From assembly GCA_963717125.1 (NCBI GenBank), contig CAVQVG010000014.1, forward strand, positions 62,001 to 126,000: a stretch of DNA of 64,000 nt, read 5' to 3'. Positions within the stretch are counted from its first letter, which is position 1. Every line of letters begins with the position of its first letter. Below the pieces are notes generated by a model. The model worked only from the letters and a program-made list of their open reading frames with translations. It was not told the DNA's origin and made no database searches. Shown piece after piece: positions 25,555-35,414 of the stretch. This DNA comes from RYN-230 sp963717125. Its GTDB lineage: Bacteria; Actinomycetota; Actinomycetes; Streptosporangiales; Streptosporangiaceae. The translations under genes were made by a program, and so were the position numbers.

Positions 25555-26841
25555 GTGACGCCCGCCCCGCCTGGCTTCCCCGGGGAGTTCTCGACCGGTC
25601 GCTCGCTGGCCGAGGACCTGGACGCCGCCGATCCGCTGGGCGGCCTGCGGGACAGGTTCGTCTGCCCCGAACCGGGCCTGATCTACCTGGACGGCAACTC
25701 GCTCGGCATGCTGCCCCGGGTCACCGCCCAGCGCATCGGCGAGGTGGTCGCCCAGCAGTGGGGGGCCGGCCTGGTGCGGTCCTGGGCGGACTGGGTCAGC
25801 CTGCCGCAGCGGACCGGCGACCTGCTCGGCGGCGTGCTGCTCGGAGCGGCGCCGGGACAGGTCGTGGTGACCGACTCGACCACGGTCAACCTGTACAAGC
25901 TGGCCTGCGCGGCGCTGCGGGCCCAGCCGGACCGCCGGGTCATCGTCACCGACGACGACAACTTCCCCACCGACCGGTACGTGCTGGACGGGGTGGCCGC
26001 CCAGTTCGGGGCCGAGCTGCGGATGATCCACACCGACCTGGACGAAGGGATCAGCCCGGCGGCGCTGGCTGACGCGATCGGGCCGGAGACCGCGCTGGTC
26101 AGCCTGTCACACGTCGCCTACCGGAGCGGAGCGCTGGCCGACATGGCGGGCCTGACCGCGCTGGTGCACGAGGCCGGCGGCCTGGTGCTCTGGGACCTGT
26201 GCCACTCGGCCGGCGCGGTCCCGGTCGAGTTGGACGCGAGCTCCGCCGACCTGGCCGTGGGCTGCACGTACAAGTACCTCAACGCGGGCCCGGGCGCGCC
26301 CGCCTTCCTGTACGTGCGGCAAGGCCTGCAGGGCCGGCTGCGCCAGCCGATCCAGGGCTGGTTCGGCCAGCGCGGGCAGTTCGAGATGGGACCGGCCTAC
26401 GACCCGCTGCCCACGGTGGCCCGGTTTACCACCGGGACCCCGAACGTCCTGGGCACGGTGGCGGCAGCGGAGGGCACCCGGCTGCTCGGCGAGGCGGGCA
26501 TCCAGGCCCTGCGGGACAAGGGCATCCTGCTGACCAGCTACCTGATCGGGCTGGCCGACAGTTGGCTGGCCCCGCTCGGCTGCGCGCTGGCCACGCCGCG
26601 GGACCCGCTCCGCCGCGGCTCGCACGTCTCGCTGCACCACCCCGAGGCGTGGCGGATCAGCCAGGCGCTGATCCGGGCCGGGGTCATCGGCGACTACCGG
26701 GGGCCGGACCGGCTCCGCCTCGGTCCCGCCCCGGTCTACACCCGGTTCACCGACGTCTGGGACGCGCTGAGCATCCTCCGCCAGATCATCGAGACCCAGG
26801 CCTACGCCGACCTGCCCGCCGAACCAGCCGAAGTCACCTGA
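25555..26841 (+). CDS. kynU: Kynureninase
   Basis: GTG 25555 lies three bases after the coxG stop and gives 428 residues. It is a class V aminotransferase fold enzyme: LIYLDGNSLGMLP near the N-terminus, the VTDSTTVNLYKLA phosphate loop, and DLCHSAGAVPVELD. The PLP lysine is K240 in GCTYKYLNAGPGAPAF. The later GTPNVLGTVAA and RRGSHVSLHH motifs are kynureninase features. It cleaves kynurenine (or 3-hydroxykynurenine) to anthranilate and alanine. Tight spacing puts it in the cox operon, an unusual association. No other tryptophan-degradation gene is seen. Its last eight bases overlap the convergent Uma2 gene. Confidence 0.93.
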   Translation: MTPAPPGFPGEFSTGRSLAEDLDAADPLGGLRDRFVCPEPGLIYLDGNSLGMLPRVTAQRIGEVVAQQWGAGLVRSWADWVSLPQRTGDLLGGVLLGAAPGQVVVTDSTTVNLYKLACAALRAQPDRRVIVTDDDNFPTDRYVLDGVAAQFGAELRMIHTDLDEGISPAALADAIGPETALVSLSHVAYRSGALADMAGLTALVHEAGGLVLWDLCHSAGAVPVELDASSADLAVGCTYKYLNAGPGAPAFLYVRQGLQGRLRQPIQGWFGQRGQFEMGPAYDPLPTVARFTTGTPNVLGTVAAAEGTRLLGEAGIQALRDKGILLTSYLIGLADSWLAPLGCALATPRDPLRRGSHVSLHHPEAWRISQALIRAGVIGDYRGPDRLRLGPAPVYTRFTDVWDALSILRQIIETQAYADLPAEPAEVT

Positions 26842-27406
26842 GCCCGGCCACCAGCCGCGACGGGATGATCTCTACCGGGAATGGCCGTTCCGCCGCGAAC
26901 GCCTCTTCGTCACAAACGTGGGCAACCTGCTCATACCGCCCAGCATGCCGCTGGAAAGCTACCAGCTCAGGCTTGGCTAGATCCGGCGCGACGATCCAGT
27001 ACGACTCAACACCGAACTCCTGGTAGGCAGCCTTCTTCGCGTTCAGGTCGAAGAGCGCGGTGCTCGGTGACCGGATTTCTACTACGAGCAAGGGCGGACG
27101 TGTGATCTTGGCCCCGCCAAGATCGGCGAGCCGGGCGACAACCACGTCCGGGTCGAACTCGGTTTGCGGCGAGAGAACCAGGGCGGGCTCGGGAACGACC
27201 TGCCATTCGGCCGGGCAGGCCGCACCAAGTACCGAGGCAATCCGGTAGGCGGCGACCTGGTGGACGGTAGTCGGCCGCGGGCTCACGACCAGTACCCCAG
27301 CCAGCAACTCGTACCGGCGGCCGTCATCAGGCATCCGGTCCAGTTCGGCCACCGTGAACGGTTGTCCGGCAGCCGGCCACGCCTCGGCGATATTCACAAC
27401 ACTCAT
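26834..27406 (-). CDS. Uma2 family endonuclease-fold protein
   Basis: The 190-residue protein starts at ATG behind GGAGG. It shows the PD-(D/E)XK pattern of the Uma2/DUF820 family: an N-terminal helix (FTVAELDRMPDDGRRYELLAGVLVV), then FDPDVVVAR with the Asp. LLVVEIRSPST supplies the Glu, and DLNAKKAAYQEFGVESYWIV the Lys helix. These proteins are abundant in actinobacteria and cyanobacteria, often as many paralogues; their cellular role is unknown. Codon composition is slightly less GC-rich than its neighbours, mildly suggestive of a mobile accessory gene. It converges with kynU by an 8-base overlap. Confidence 0.9.
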   Translation of the reverse strand: MSVVNIAEAWPAAGQPFTVAELDRMPDDGRRYELLAGVLVVSPRPTTVHQVAAYRIASVLGAACPAEWQVVPEPALVLSPQTEFDPDVVVARLADLGGAKITRPPLLVVEIRSPSTALFDLNAKKAAYQEFGVESYWIVAPDLAKPELVAFQRHAGRYEQVAHVCDEEAFAAERPFPVEIIPSRLVAGLR

Positions 27407-27465
27407 GGTGCCTCCATAAGGACATGGGTGCCAGTGAAGCAGCGCCTACCAACGGTTAAGAGAGG

Positions 27466-29073
27466 TCACTCCCACTCGATGGTGCCGGGGGGTTTGCTGG
27501 TGATGTCCAGTACCACCCGGTTGATGTCCGGGACCTCGTTGGTGATCCGGGTGGAGATCCTGGCCAGCAGGTCGCCGGGCAGCCGGGCCCAGTCTGCGGT
27601 CATGGCGTCTTCGCTGGTCACCGGCCGGAGCACCACCGGGTAGCCGTAGCTGCGCCCGTCGCCCTGCACGCCGACCGAACGGACGTCGGCGAGCAGCACC
27701 ACCGGGCACTGCCAGATCGCCCGGTCAAGGCCGGCCGCGGACAGTTCCTCGCGGACGATCGCGTCCGCCGCGGACACGATGCGCAGCCGCTCCGCGGTGA
27801 CCTCGCCCACGATGCGGATGGCCAGCCCGGGCCCGGGGAACGGTTGCCGCCAGACGATCTCCGGCGGCAGCCCGAGCGTCTCGCCCACCCGGCGCACCTC
27901 GTCCTTGAACAGCGCGCGCAGCGGCTCGACGAGCTGGAAGCTCAAGTCGCTGGGCAGCCCGCCCACGTTGTGGTGGGACTTGATGTTGGCCGCGCCGGTG
28001 CCCCCGCCGGACTCGACCACGTCGGGGTACAGGGTGCCCTGAACCAGGAACTCCACGGCGGTGCCGTGGCTGCCCGCGTCCGCGGCGATCTCCCGCGCGG
28101 CCCGCTCGAAGGCCCGGATGAACTCACGACCGATGATCTTGCGCTTCTCTTCCGGGTCGGTCACCCCGGCCAGCGCGGCCTGGAACGTGGCCGCGGCGTC
28201 GACCACCGTGAGATCCACCCCGGTGGCCGCCACGAAGTCCTTCTCGACCTGCTGCGCCTCGCCCCGGCGGAGCAGCCCGTGATCCACGAACACGCAGGTC
28301 AGCTGGGAGCCGATGGCCCGTTGCACGATGGCCGCGGCGACCGCTGAGTCCACCCCGCCGGACAGCCCGCAGATGGCCCCGGCCGGGCCGACCTGGCTCC
28401 GGATCCGGTCCACCTGCTCGTCGATGATGCTGCCCATGGTCCAGGTCGGGCGGCAGCCGGCCAGCTCGAGGAAACGGCGGAGCAGTTCGGTGCCGTGTTC
28501 GGTGTGCATGACCTCGGGGTGGAACTGGACACCGTAGAGCCGACGGTCCGGGTCCTCCACGGCGGCGGCCGGGGTGGCCGCGGTACGCGCGGTGACCGCG
28601 AAGCCGGGCGGGGCCGCGATGGCCGTGTCCCCGTGCGACATCCAGACCGGCTGCCGCTCGGACAGCACGGCGAGCAACTGTCCGCCGGGCCGCTCGCGGC
28701 CGTCGCCGGCGGCGGCGGGCAGCAGGCCGAGCTGGGTGGCGCCGTACTCGCCGGACCCGGTGTGCGCGACCACGCCGCCCAGGCCGGCCACCATCAGCTG
28801 GAATCCGTAGCAGATGCCGAGCACCGGGATCCCGGCGCGGAGCAGGTCGGCGCCGCCCGGCAGCGGCGGCGCGCCCGGCGCGTACACCGAGGCGGGCCCG
28901 CCGGACAGGATGATCGCGGCTGGCTGCCGGGCCAGGATCTCGGCGGCGGGCATGGTGCTCGGCACGATCTCCGAGTACACCTGGCACTCCCGGACCCGGC
29001 GCGCGATCAGCTGGGCGTACTGGGCGCCGAAGTCGACCACGAGGACGGTGTCGAAGTCCGCGCTGGGCTGCAC
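27466..29073 (-). CDS. guaA: GMP synthase (glutamine-hydrolysing)
   Basis: GTG 29073 with GGAAGGGGG upstream gives 535 residues; the open frame continues further up only through spacer sequence. The class I amidotransferase domain has VDFGAQYAQLIARRVRE, the nucleophile Cys in GICYGFQLM, and HPEVMHTEHG with the His-Glu pair. The ATP-pyrophosphatase domain has the P-loop CGLSGGVDSAVAAA. The dimerisation domain ends in LDITSKPPGTIEWE. It converts XMP to GMP. It stands alone here with a divergent-looking 5' spacer carrying the palindromic element. Confidence 0.97.
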   Translation of the reverse strand: MQPSADFDTVLVVDFGAQYAQLIARRVRECQVYSEIVPSTMPAAEILARQPAAIILSGGPASVYAPGAPPLPGGADLLRAGIPVLGICYGFQLMVAGLGGVVAHTGSGEYGATQLGLLPAAAGDGRERPGGQLLAVLSERQPVWMSHGDTAIAAPPGFAVTARTAATPAAAVEDPDRRLYGVQFHPEVMHTEHGTELLRRFLELAGCRPTWTMGSIIDEQVDRIRSQVGPAGAICGLSGGVDSAVAAAIVQRAIGSQLTCVFVDHGLLRRGEAQQVEKDFVAATGVDLTVVDAAATFQAALAGVTDPEEKRKIIGREFIRAFERAAREIAADAGSHGTAVEFLVQGTLYPDVVESGGGTGAANIKSHHNVGGLPSDLSFQLVEPLRALFKDEVRRVGETLGLPPEIVWRQPFPGPGLAIRIVGEVTAERLRIVSAADAIVREELSAAGLDRAIWQCPVVLLADVRSVGVQGDGRSYGYPVVLRPVTSEDAMTADWARLPGDLLARISTRITNEVPDINRVVLDITSKPPGTIEWE

Positions 29074-29144
29074 CGTTCCCCCTTCCTGGGCCCTGGAAAC
29101 CGCCAGTCTAGTGGTCCCCGAGGCCCGCCCCTTCCCGGCTCGCT

Positions 29145-29194
29145 CGTGATCAACCGATTGCTGTAGCTGGGACAACACCAATCAGTTGATCACG
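29145..29194. repeat. Palindromic element, copy 2 (GTGATCAACTGAT family)
   Basis: CGTGATCAACCGATTG (29145-29160) and CAATCAGTTGATCACG (29179-29194) are 16-base arms with one mismatch and an 18-base loop. The arms match copy 1 at 10023-10076 over GTGATCAAC and ATCAGTTGATCACG. It lies between the 5' end of guaA and the 3' end of the CNNM gene, about 70 bases from the guaA start. Confidence 0.85.
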
Positions 29195-29234
29195 CCCCGC
29201 CAGAAACGAGAGCCTCCCGAGCTACGTCCTATTA

Positions 29235-30665
29235 CTACGATTTGGTCGGAGATGTACTGGGGGGTGGGGATGGGGCTGCTGGGGCGGAGGAGGCGGTTGG
29301 AGCGGAGGTGGGGGGCGTGGGGGGAGCCGGCGGCGGGGCGGGGGCCTGCGCCGGGGCGGGCGGCGGCGGTTCGGGGGGCTGGCCGGCCGGGGCGAGCGGG
29401 TCAACGCGGACCCGGGCGATCCGGCGGCCGTCCATCTGCAGCACGGTCAGCACGTGCCCGGCCACTTCGACCTTCTCGTGATCGGTCGGCAGCTGGCCGA
29501 GGACGGCCAGCACGTAGCCGGCCACCGTCTCATAGGGCCCCTCGGGCAGCGCGATGCCGGTCTGCTCGGCGAACTCGTCCAGGTTCAGCAGGCCATCCAC
29601 CTCGACAGCGCCGCCGCGCAGCTGCTTGGGCTGGCCCTGGTCCACGTCGTACTCGTCCTGGATGTCCCCGACCAGCTCCTCGACCAGGTCCTCCAGGGTG
29701 ACGATGCCGGCCGTGCCGCCGTACTCGTCCATCACGATGGCCAGGTGCGCCCGGTCGCGGCGCATCTCGGACAGCGCGGACAGCACGGTCTTGCTGATCG
29801 GCAGCAGCTTCACCGGCCGGTAGATCTCGCCCACGGTCAGCTGGCTGCTGGTCAGGTCCGGGTCGAGCAGGTCCCGGACGTGGATGAAGCCGATCACGTC
29901 GTCGTAGGACTCCTGATAGACCGGGAACCGGGAGTACGGCTCCTTGGCCACCACGACCGCGGCCTCGCGCAGCGGCATGTCGGCGGGCAGGAAATCCACC
30001 TCGGTCCGCGGCACCAATACCTCGCGGAGCTGGCGTTTCCCCGCGTCGAACACCTCACCCACGATCTGCCGCTCGTCGGCGCTGAGCGTCTGGGCCCCCG
30101 CCACCAGGTCGTGCAGCTCCTCCTCGGTCATCACCCCACGGCCCTGCCGTGGGTCGCCGCCGAGCAGCCGGACGACGAGGTTGGTGGACCGGGACAGCAG
30201 CCAGACCAGGGGCCGGGCCGCCCTCGAGAACCGGTCCAGGGCCGGCGCGACGACCAGCGAAACCTGCTGGGTCCGCTGCAACGCGAGCCGCTTGGGCGCC
30301 AGCTCACCGAGCACCAGGGTGAAGTAGGAGATCATCACGGTGACCACGATCAGCGACACCACGGACGCCACCCCGGACGCCACGTTGTGCTGGATCAGGG
30401 CCGACTTCAGGTGCCCGGACAGCGTCGCTTCACCGAACGCGCCGGACAGCAGCGTGGCCAGCGTCACCCCGATCTGCACCGCGGACAGGAACCGGTTCGG
30501 GTCCTGAGCCAGCTTGGCCGCGCGCTGGCCCCGCTTGCCCCGATGGCTGAGGGCCCGGATCTGGCCCTCACGCAGCGAGACCAGCGCCATCTCCGCGCCC
30601 GCGAACACCCCGTTGACGAGCACGATGAGCAGGACGATGACGACGTCCCAGCCAACCTGGCTCAC
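29235..30665 (-). CDS. CNNM/CBS domain (hemolysin C, CorC-type) membrane protein
   Basis: GTG 30665 (VSQVGWDVVIVLL) gives 476 residues; the frame upstream is spacer. Residues 1-190 are the DUF21/CNNM domain with about four membrane segments, and VNGVFAGAEMALVSL is the typical first helix. Two CBS domains follow (about 215-340: VPRTEVDFLP, IGFIHVRDLL, MDEYGGTAGIVTLEDLVEELVGDI). A CorC/HlyC C-terminal domain of about 80 residues comes next. The last 55 residues are a Pro/Ala/Ser-rich disordered tail. CNNM proteins are implicated in magnesium export or sensing; the older hemolysin name reflects homology only. Confidence 0.92.
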   Translation of the reverse strand: MSQVGWDVVIVLLIVLVNGVFAGAEMALVSLREGQIRALSHRGKRGQRAAKLAQDPNRFLSAVQIGVTLATLLSGAFGEATLSGHLKSALIQHNVASGVASVVSLIVVTVMISYFTLVLGELAPKRLALQRTQQVSLVVAPALDRFSRAARPLVWLLSRSTNLVVRLLGGDPRQGRGVMTEEELHDLVAGAQTLSADERQIVGEVFDAGKRQLREVLVPRTEVDFLPADMPLREAAVVVAKEPYSRFPVYQESYDDVIGFIHVRDLLDPDLTSSQLTVGEIYRPVKLLPISKTVLSALSEMRRDRAHLAIVMDEYGGTAGIVTLEDLVEELVGDIQDEYDVDQGQPKQLRGGAVEVDGLLNLDEFAEQTGIALPEGPYETVAGYVLAVLGQLPTDHEKVEVAGHVLTVLQMDGRRIARVRVDPLAPAGQPPEPPPPAPAQAPAPPPAPPTPPTSAPTASSAPAAPSPPPSTSPTKS

Positions 30666-30843
30666 GTGCTGACCCCTGACCTCCGTGTCCGCATAGTCTA
30701 AGCAGTCTGTTGACCCTGAGCGGGTCTCCTGACCAGTCTGCCTTGACCATAACCGGGCGATCCGGCGCCGGCCGCCGGTGACCCGGTCACCGGGCACTAC
30801 CCGGGGGGATCGGATAGGAAACCGTGGCCGGGCCAGATAGCGT

Positions 30844-32027
<1,184 letters not shown>

Positions 32028-32031
<4 letters not shown>

Positions 32032-33023
32032 AGCTGCTGGTCACCGGCGGGGCCGGGTACATCGGCAGCGTGGTCGGCGCGCTGCTGGTGGCCGAGGGCC
32101 ACCAGGTCACGGTGCTGGACGACCTGTCCACCGGGCACCAGGACTCGGTGCCCGCGGGCGCCGCGTTCGTCCGCGGCCGCGTGCAGGACGCCGGGCCGGT
32201 GCTGGCCGAGGGCGTGGACGCGGTGCTGCACTTCGCGGCCAAGTCGCTGGTCGGCGAGTCGGTGGCCAAGCCGACGCTGTACTGGGAGAACAACCTGGGC
32301 GGGACGCTCGCGCTGCTGGACGCGATGCGGATCGCGGGGACCGGGCGGATCGTGTTCTCCTCCACCGCCGCGGTGTACGGCGAGCCGGAACGGGTCCCGG
32401 TGATGGAGACCGACCCGCCGCGGCCGACCAGCCCGTACGGGGCGTCGAAGCTGGCCGTGGACACTGCGCTGGGCGAGTACAGCCGGCTGCACGGCCTCGG
32501 CGCGGTCAGCCTGCGCTATTTCAACGTGGCCGGCGCTCACCCGCAGCCGGACGGCGGCTGGCTGGGCGAGCGGCACAACCCCGAAACCCACCTCATTCCC
32601 AACGTACTTGCGGTGGCCAGTGCCGTCGCCCGCGGCGCGGGGGGCCAGCTGGACCTGTACGGCGACGACTACCCCACCCCGGACGGCACCTGCATCCGGG
32701 ACTACATCCACGTGGCCGACCTGGCCTGGGCGCACCTGCAGGCGTTGCAGGCCTGCCAGCCGGGCACCCACCGCGTGTACAACCTGGGCAGCGAGTCCGG
32801 CTCCTCCAACCGCGAAGTGCTGGCCGAATGCCAGCGGGTGACCGGGGTGGACATCCCGGTCCGGGTGGCGCCGCGGCGGGCCGGGGACCCGGCGGTGCTG
32901 GTGGCGTCCTCGGAGCGGATCCGGACCGAGCTGGGCTGGCGGCCCGAGCGGGACCTGCACGCGATGGTCCGCGACGCGTGGACGTTCACCCAGGCGATGA
33001 TCGCGGCGGGCCAGCTCCGGTGA
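32028..33023 (+). CDS. galE: UDP-glucose 4-epimerase
   Basis: GTG 32028 overlaps the galT stop as GTGA. The 331-residue extended short-chain dehydrogenase begins KLLVTGGAGYIGSVVGALL, the NAD-binding glycine motif. The catalytic triad is visible as SSTAAVYGEPE (Ser) and SPYGASKLAVD (Tyr-x3-Lys). RYFNVAGAHP and CIRDYIHVADLAWAH are further epimerase motifs. It interconverts UDP-galactose and UDP-glucose, closing the Leloir cycle with GalT and GalK. Confidence 0.95.
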
Positions 33024-34171
33024 CCGGGGTGGCCAGTGCGGATCAGGTCGCGCAGTTGTTCCGCACCGAGTTCGGCGTCCCGGCGGCCGGGGTGTGGCGG
33101 GCGCCCGGCCGGGCCAACCTGATCGGTGAGCACACCGACTACAACGACGGCTTCGTGTTCCCGTTCGCGCTCCAGCAGGGCACCCTGGCCGCGGCCGGGC
33201 CGGCGGGCGCCGGCGTTCTGGAGCTGACTTCGCGGCAGATGGGCACCGGGACGGTCACCATCCCGCTGGACGGCCTGGCGCCGGGCGCCGTGGACGGCTG
33301 GGCCGCTTATCCGGCCGGCGTGGTGTGGGCGCTCGGCGAGGCCGGCTACCCGCTGTTCGGGGCGCGCGTGGCCATCGACTCGGATCTGCCGCAGGGCGCC
33401 GGGCTATCCTCGTCCGCCGCGCTGGAGTGCGCGGTGGCGCTGGCGCTGACCGAGCTGGCCGGGCTGTCGGTGCCGCGGCCGGAGCTGGCCGCGATCGCCC
33501 GCCGGGCCGAGAACGAGTTCGTGGGCGTGCCGACCGGCATCATGGACCAGTCCGCCGCGCTGCTCTGCCAGGCCGGGCACGCCCTGCTGCTGGACTGCTG
33601 CAGCGGCGAGTCGGACAACGTGCCGCTCAGCCCGGCCGCGGCCGGGCTGGCCCTGCTGATCATCGATACCCGGGCCAAGCACCGGCTGACCGACAGTGGC
33701 TACGCGGCGCGGCGTCTCGAGTGCGAGGAGGCGGCCCAGGCGCTCGGCGTGCGGTCGCTGCGGGACATCCCGGACACCGCCGGGCTGGCCGGGCTGACCG
33801 ACCCGCTGTTGCACCGCCGGGCCCGGCACGTGGTCACCGAGAACCAGCGGGTGCTGGCCATGGCGGCGCTGTTGCGCCGCGGCGAGGTGGCGGGTGGTGG
33901 GCGGCTGCTGAACGAGTCGCACGCGTCGCTCCGCGACGATTTCGAGATTTCCTGGCCGGAGGCAGATGTGACGGTGGACGCGGCGGTAGCGGCGGGCGCG
34001 CTCGGCGCGCGGATGATGGGCGGCGGGTTCGGCGGGTCGGTGCTCGCCCTCGTCCCGGCGGACTACGCGGGCGTGCGCGACGCGGTGTGCGCGGCCTTCG
34101 GGGACCGGGGCTGGCCCGCGCCGGGATTCCTGGACGCGCCCCCGTCGGCCAGCGCGCAGCGGGTGTGGTGA
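33020..34171 (+). CDS. galK: Galactokinase
   Basis: GTG 33020 overlaps the galE stop as GTGA; 383 residues, the usual length. GHMP kinase motifs: APGRANLIGEHTDYNDGFVFP is the galactokinase signature, DLPQGAGLSSSAALE the phosphate loop, and GVPTGIMDQSAAL the region with the catalytic Asp. GARMMGGGFGGSVLALV is the third GHMP motif. It phosphorylates galactose with ATP. A longer frame starting at 32828 overlaps galE and is a shadow. Confidence 0.96.
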   Translation: MTGVASADQVAQLFRTEFGVPAAGVWRAPGRANLIGEHTDYNDGFVFPFALQQGTLAAAGPAGAGVLELTSRQMGTGTVTIPLDGLAPGAVDGWAAYPAGVVWALGEAGYPLFGARVAIDSDLPQGAGLSSSAALECAVALALTELAGLSVPRPELAAIARRAENEFVGVPTGIMDQSAALLCQAGHALLLDCCSGESDNVPLSPAAAGLALLIIDTRAKHRLTDSGYAARRLECEEAAQALGVRSLRDIPDTAGLAGLTDPLLHRRARHVVTENQRVLAMAALLRRGEVAGGGRLLNESHASLRDDFEISWPEADVTVDAAVAAGALGARMMGGGFGGSVLALVPADYAGVRDAVCAAFGDRGWPAPGFLDAPPSASAQRVW

Positions 34172-35412
34172 CCGGCGTGGGCCCACTCCCTGACGCCGCA
34201 CCTGACCATTCGGTGCGCGCGGACGCCGCCGCGATCGCGGCCGACCTGGCCGAGTTGCGGCACCGGATCCACCAGGAGCCGGAGATCGGCCTCGACCTGC
34301 CGCAGACGCAGCAGAAGGTGCTCGGCGCGCTGGACGGCCTGCCGCTCCAGCTCACCCTGGGCCGGGCGCTCAGCTCGGTGACCGCGGTGCTGCGCGGCGG
34401 GCAGCCCGGGCCGACCGTGCTGCTCCGCGGCGACATGGACGCCCTGCCGATCACCGAGCGGACCGGCCTGGACTACGCCTCGACGGTGACCGGCGTGATG
34501 CACGCCTGCGGCCACGACCTGCACACGGCCATGCTGGCCGGGGCGGCGCGGCTGCTGTCCGCCCGGCAGCATGAGCTGCCCGGCAACGTGATCTTCATGT
34601 TCCAGCCGGGTGAGGAGGGGTACGCCGGCGCCCGGTACATGATCAATGAAGGACTGCTGGACGCGGCGGGCGGCCGTCCGGTGGCCGCCTACGCGCTGCA
34701 CGTCGCCTCGGCCCAGCTCGGCCACGGGCAGTTCGCCACCCGGGCGGGCTCGATGATGGCCGCCGCCGACGTGCTCGACGTGACCGTGCGCGGGCATGGC
34801 GGGCACGCGTCACAGCCGCACCTGGCCGCCGATCCCATCCCGGCCGCCTGCGAGATGGTCACCGCGCTGCAGACGATGGTGACCAGGCGGTTCGACGTGT
34901 TCGACCCGGTGGTGATCACGGTGGGCAGTTTCCACGCCGGCACCACGGACAACGTCATCCCGGACGAGGCGCACTTCCTGGCCACGGTGCGCTCGTTCTC
35001 GGCGGCCGCCCGGGACCGGGTGCGGGCGGAAAGCGTGCGGCTGGTGACGGACATCGCCAGCGGATACGGCCTGCAGGCCAGCGCGGAGTACCTGGATGAG
35101 TACCCGGTCACCGTCAACGACGCCGCCGAGGCGGCGTTCGCCGGGCAGGCCGTGACCGGCCTGTTCGGCGACGGCCGGATGCTGGCCCAGGATCACCCGC
35201 TGCCGGGGGCGGAGGATTTCTCCTTCGTGCTGGAGCAGGTGCCCGGGGCGTTCATCATGCTGGGCGCCTGCCCGGTGAGCGCGGACCCGGCCAGCGCGCC
35301 GTTCAACCACGCCGCCGACGCGGTGTTCGACGACGCGGTGCTGGCCGACGGCACCGCACTGCTGGCCGGGCTGGCCCTCCGCCGCCTGGCGGCGGCGGGC
35401 CAGCCCGGGTAG
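34168..35412 (+). CDS. M20 family amidohydrolase/peptidase
   Basis: GTG 34168 overlaps the galK stop as GTGA; 414 residues. This is a hippurate-hydrolase/aminoacylase-type M20D enzyme: LRHRIHQEPEIGLDLPQT, GDMDALPI, HACGHDLHTAMLAGAA and FQPGEEGYAGA carry the metal ligands and the catalytic Glu. The dimerisation domain (about 185-295) includes VRGHGGHASQPHLAADP, and GAEDFSFVLEQVPGAF is near the end. Members hydrolyse N-acyl amino acids or related amides. Coupling to the Leloir genes is odd, because nothing in its sequence indicates a sugar substrate. It converges on mdh with a two-base gap. Confidence 0.93.
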   Translation: MTGVGPLPDAAPDHSVRADAAAIAADLAELRHRIHQEPEIGLDLPQTQQKVLGALDGLPLQLTLGRALSSVTAVLRGGQPGPTVLLRGDMDALPITERTGLDYASTVTGVMHACGHDLHTAMLAGAARLLSARQHELPGNVIFMFQPGEEGYAGARYMINEGLLDAAGGRPVAAYALHVASAQLGHGQFATRAGSMMAAADVLDVTVRGHGGHASQPHLAADPIPAACEMVTALQTMVTRRFDVFDPVVITVGSFHAGTTDNVIPDEAHFLATVRSFSAAARDRVRAESVRLVTDIASGYGLQASAEYLDEYPVTVNDAAEAAFAGQAVTGLFGDGRMLAQDHPLPGAEDFSFVLEQVPGAFIMLGACPVSADPASAPFNHAADAVFDDAVLADGTALLAGLALRRLAAAGQPG

Positions 35413-35414
35413 CG

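Noticed and set aside
29145..29194. Guanine-type riboswitch upstream of guaA
   Set aside because: The element is a simple long palindrome shared with an unrelated locus at 10023-10076 and lacks a three-way junction layout.
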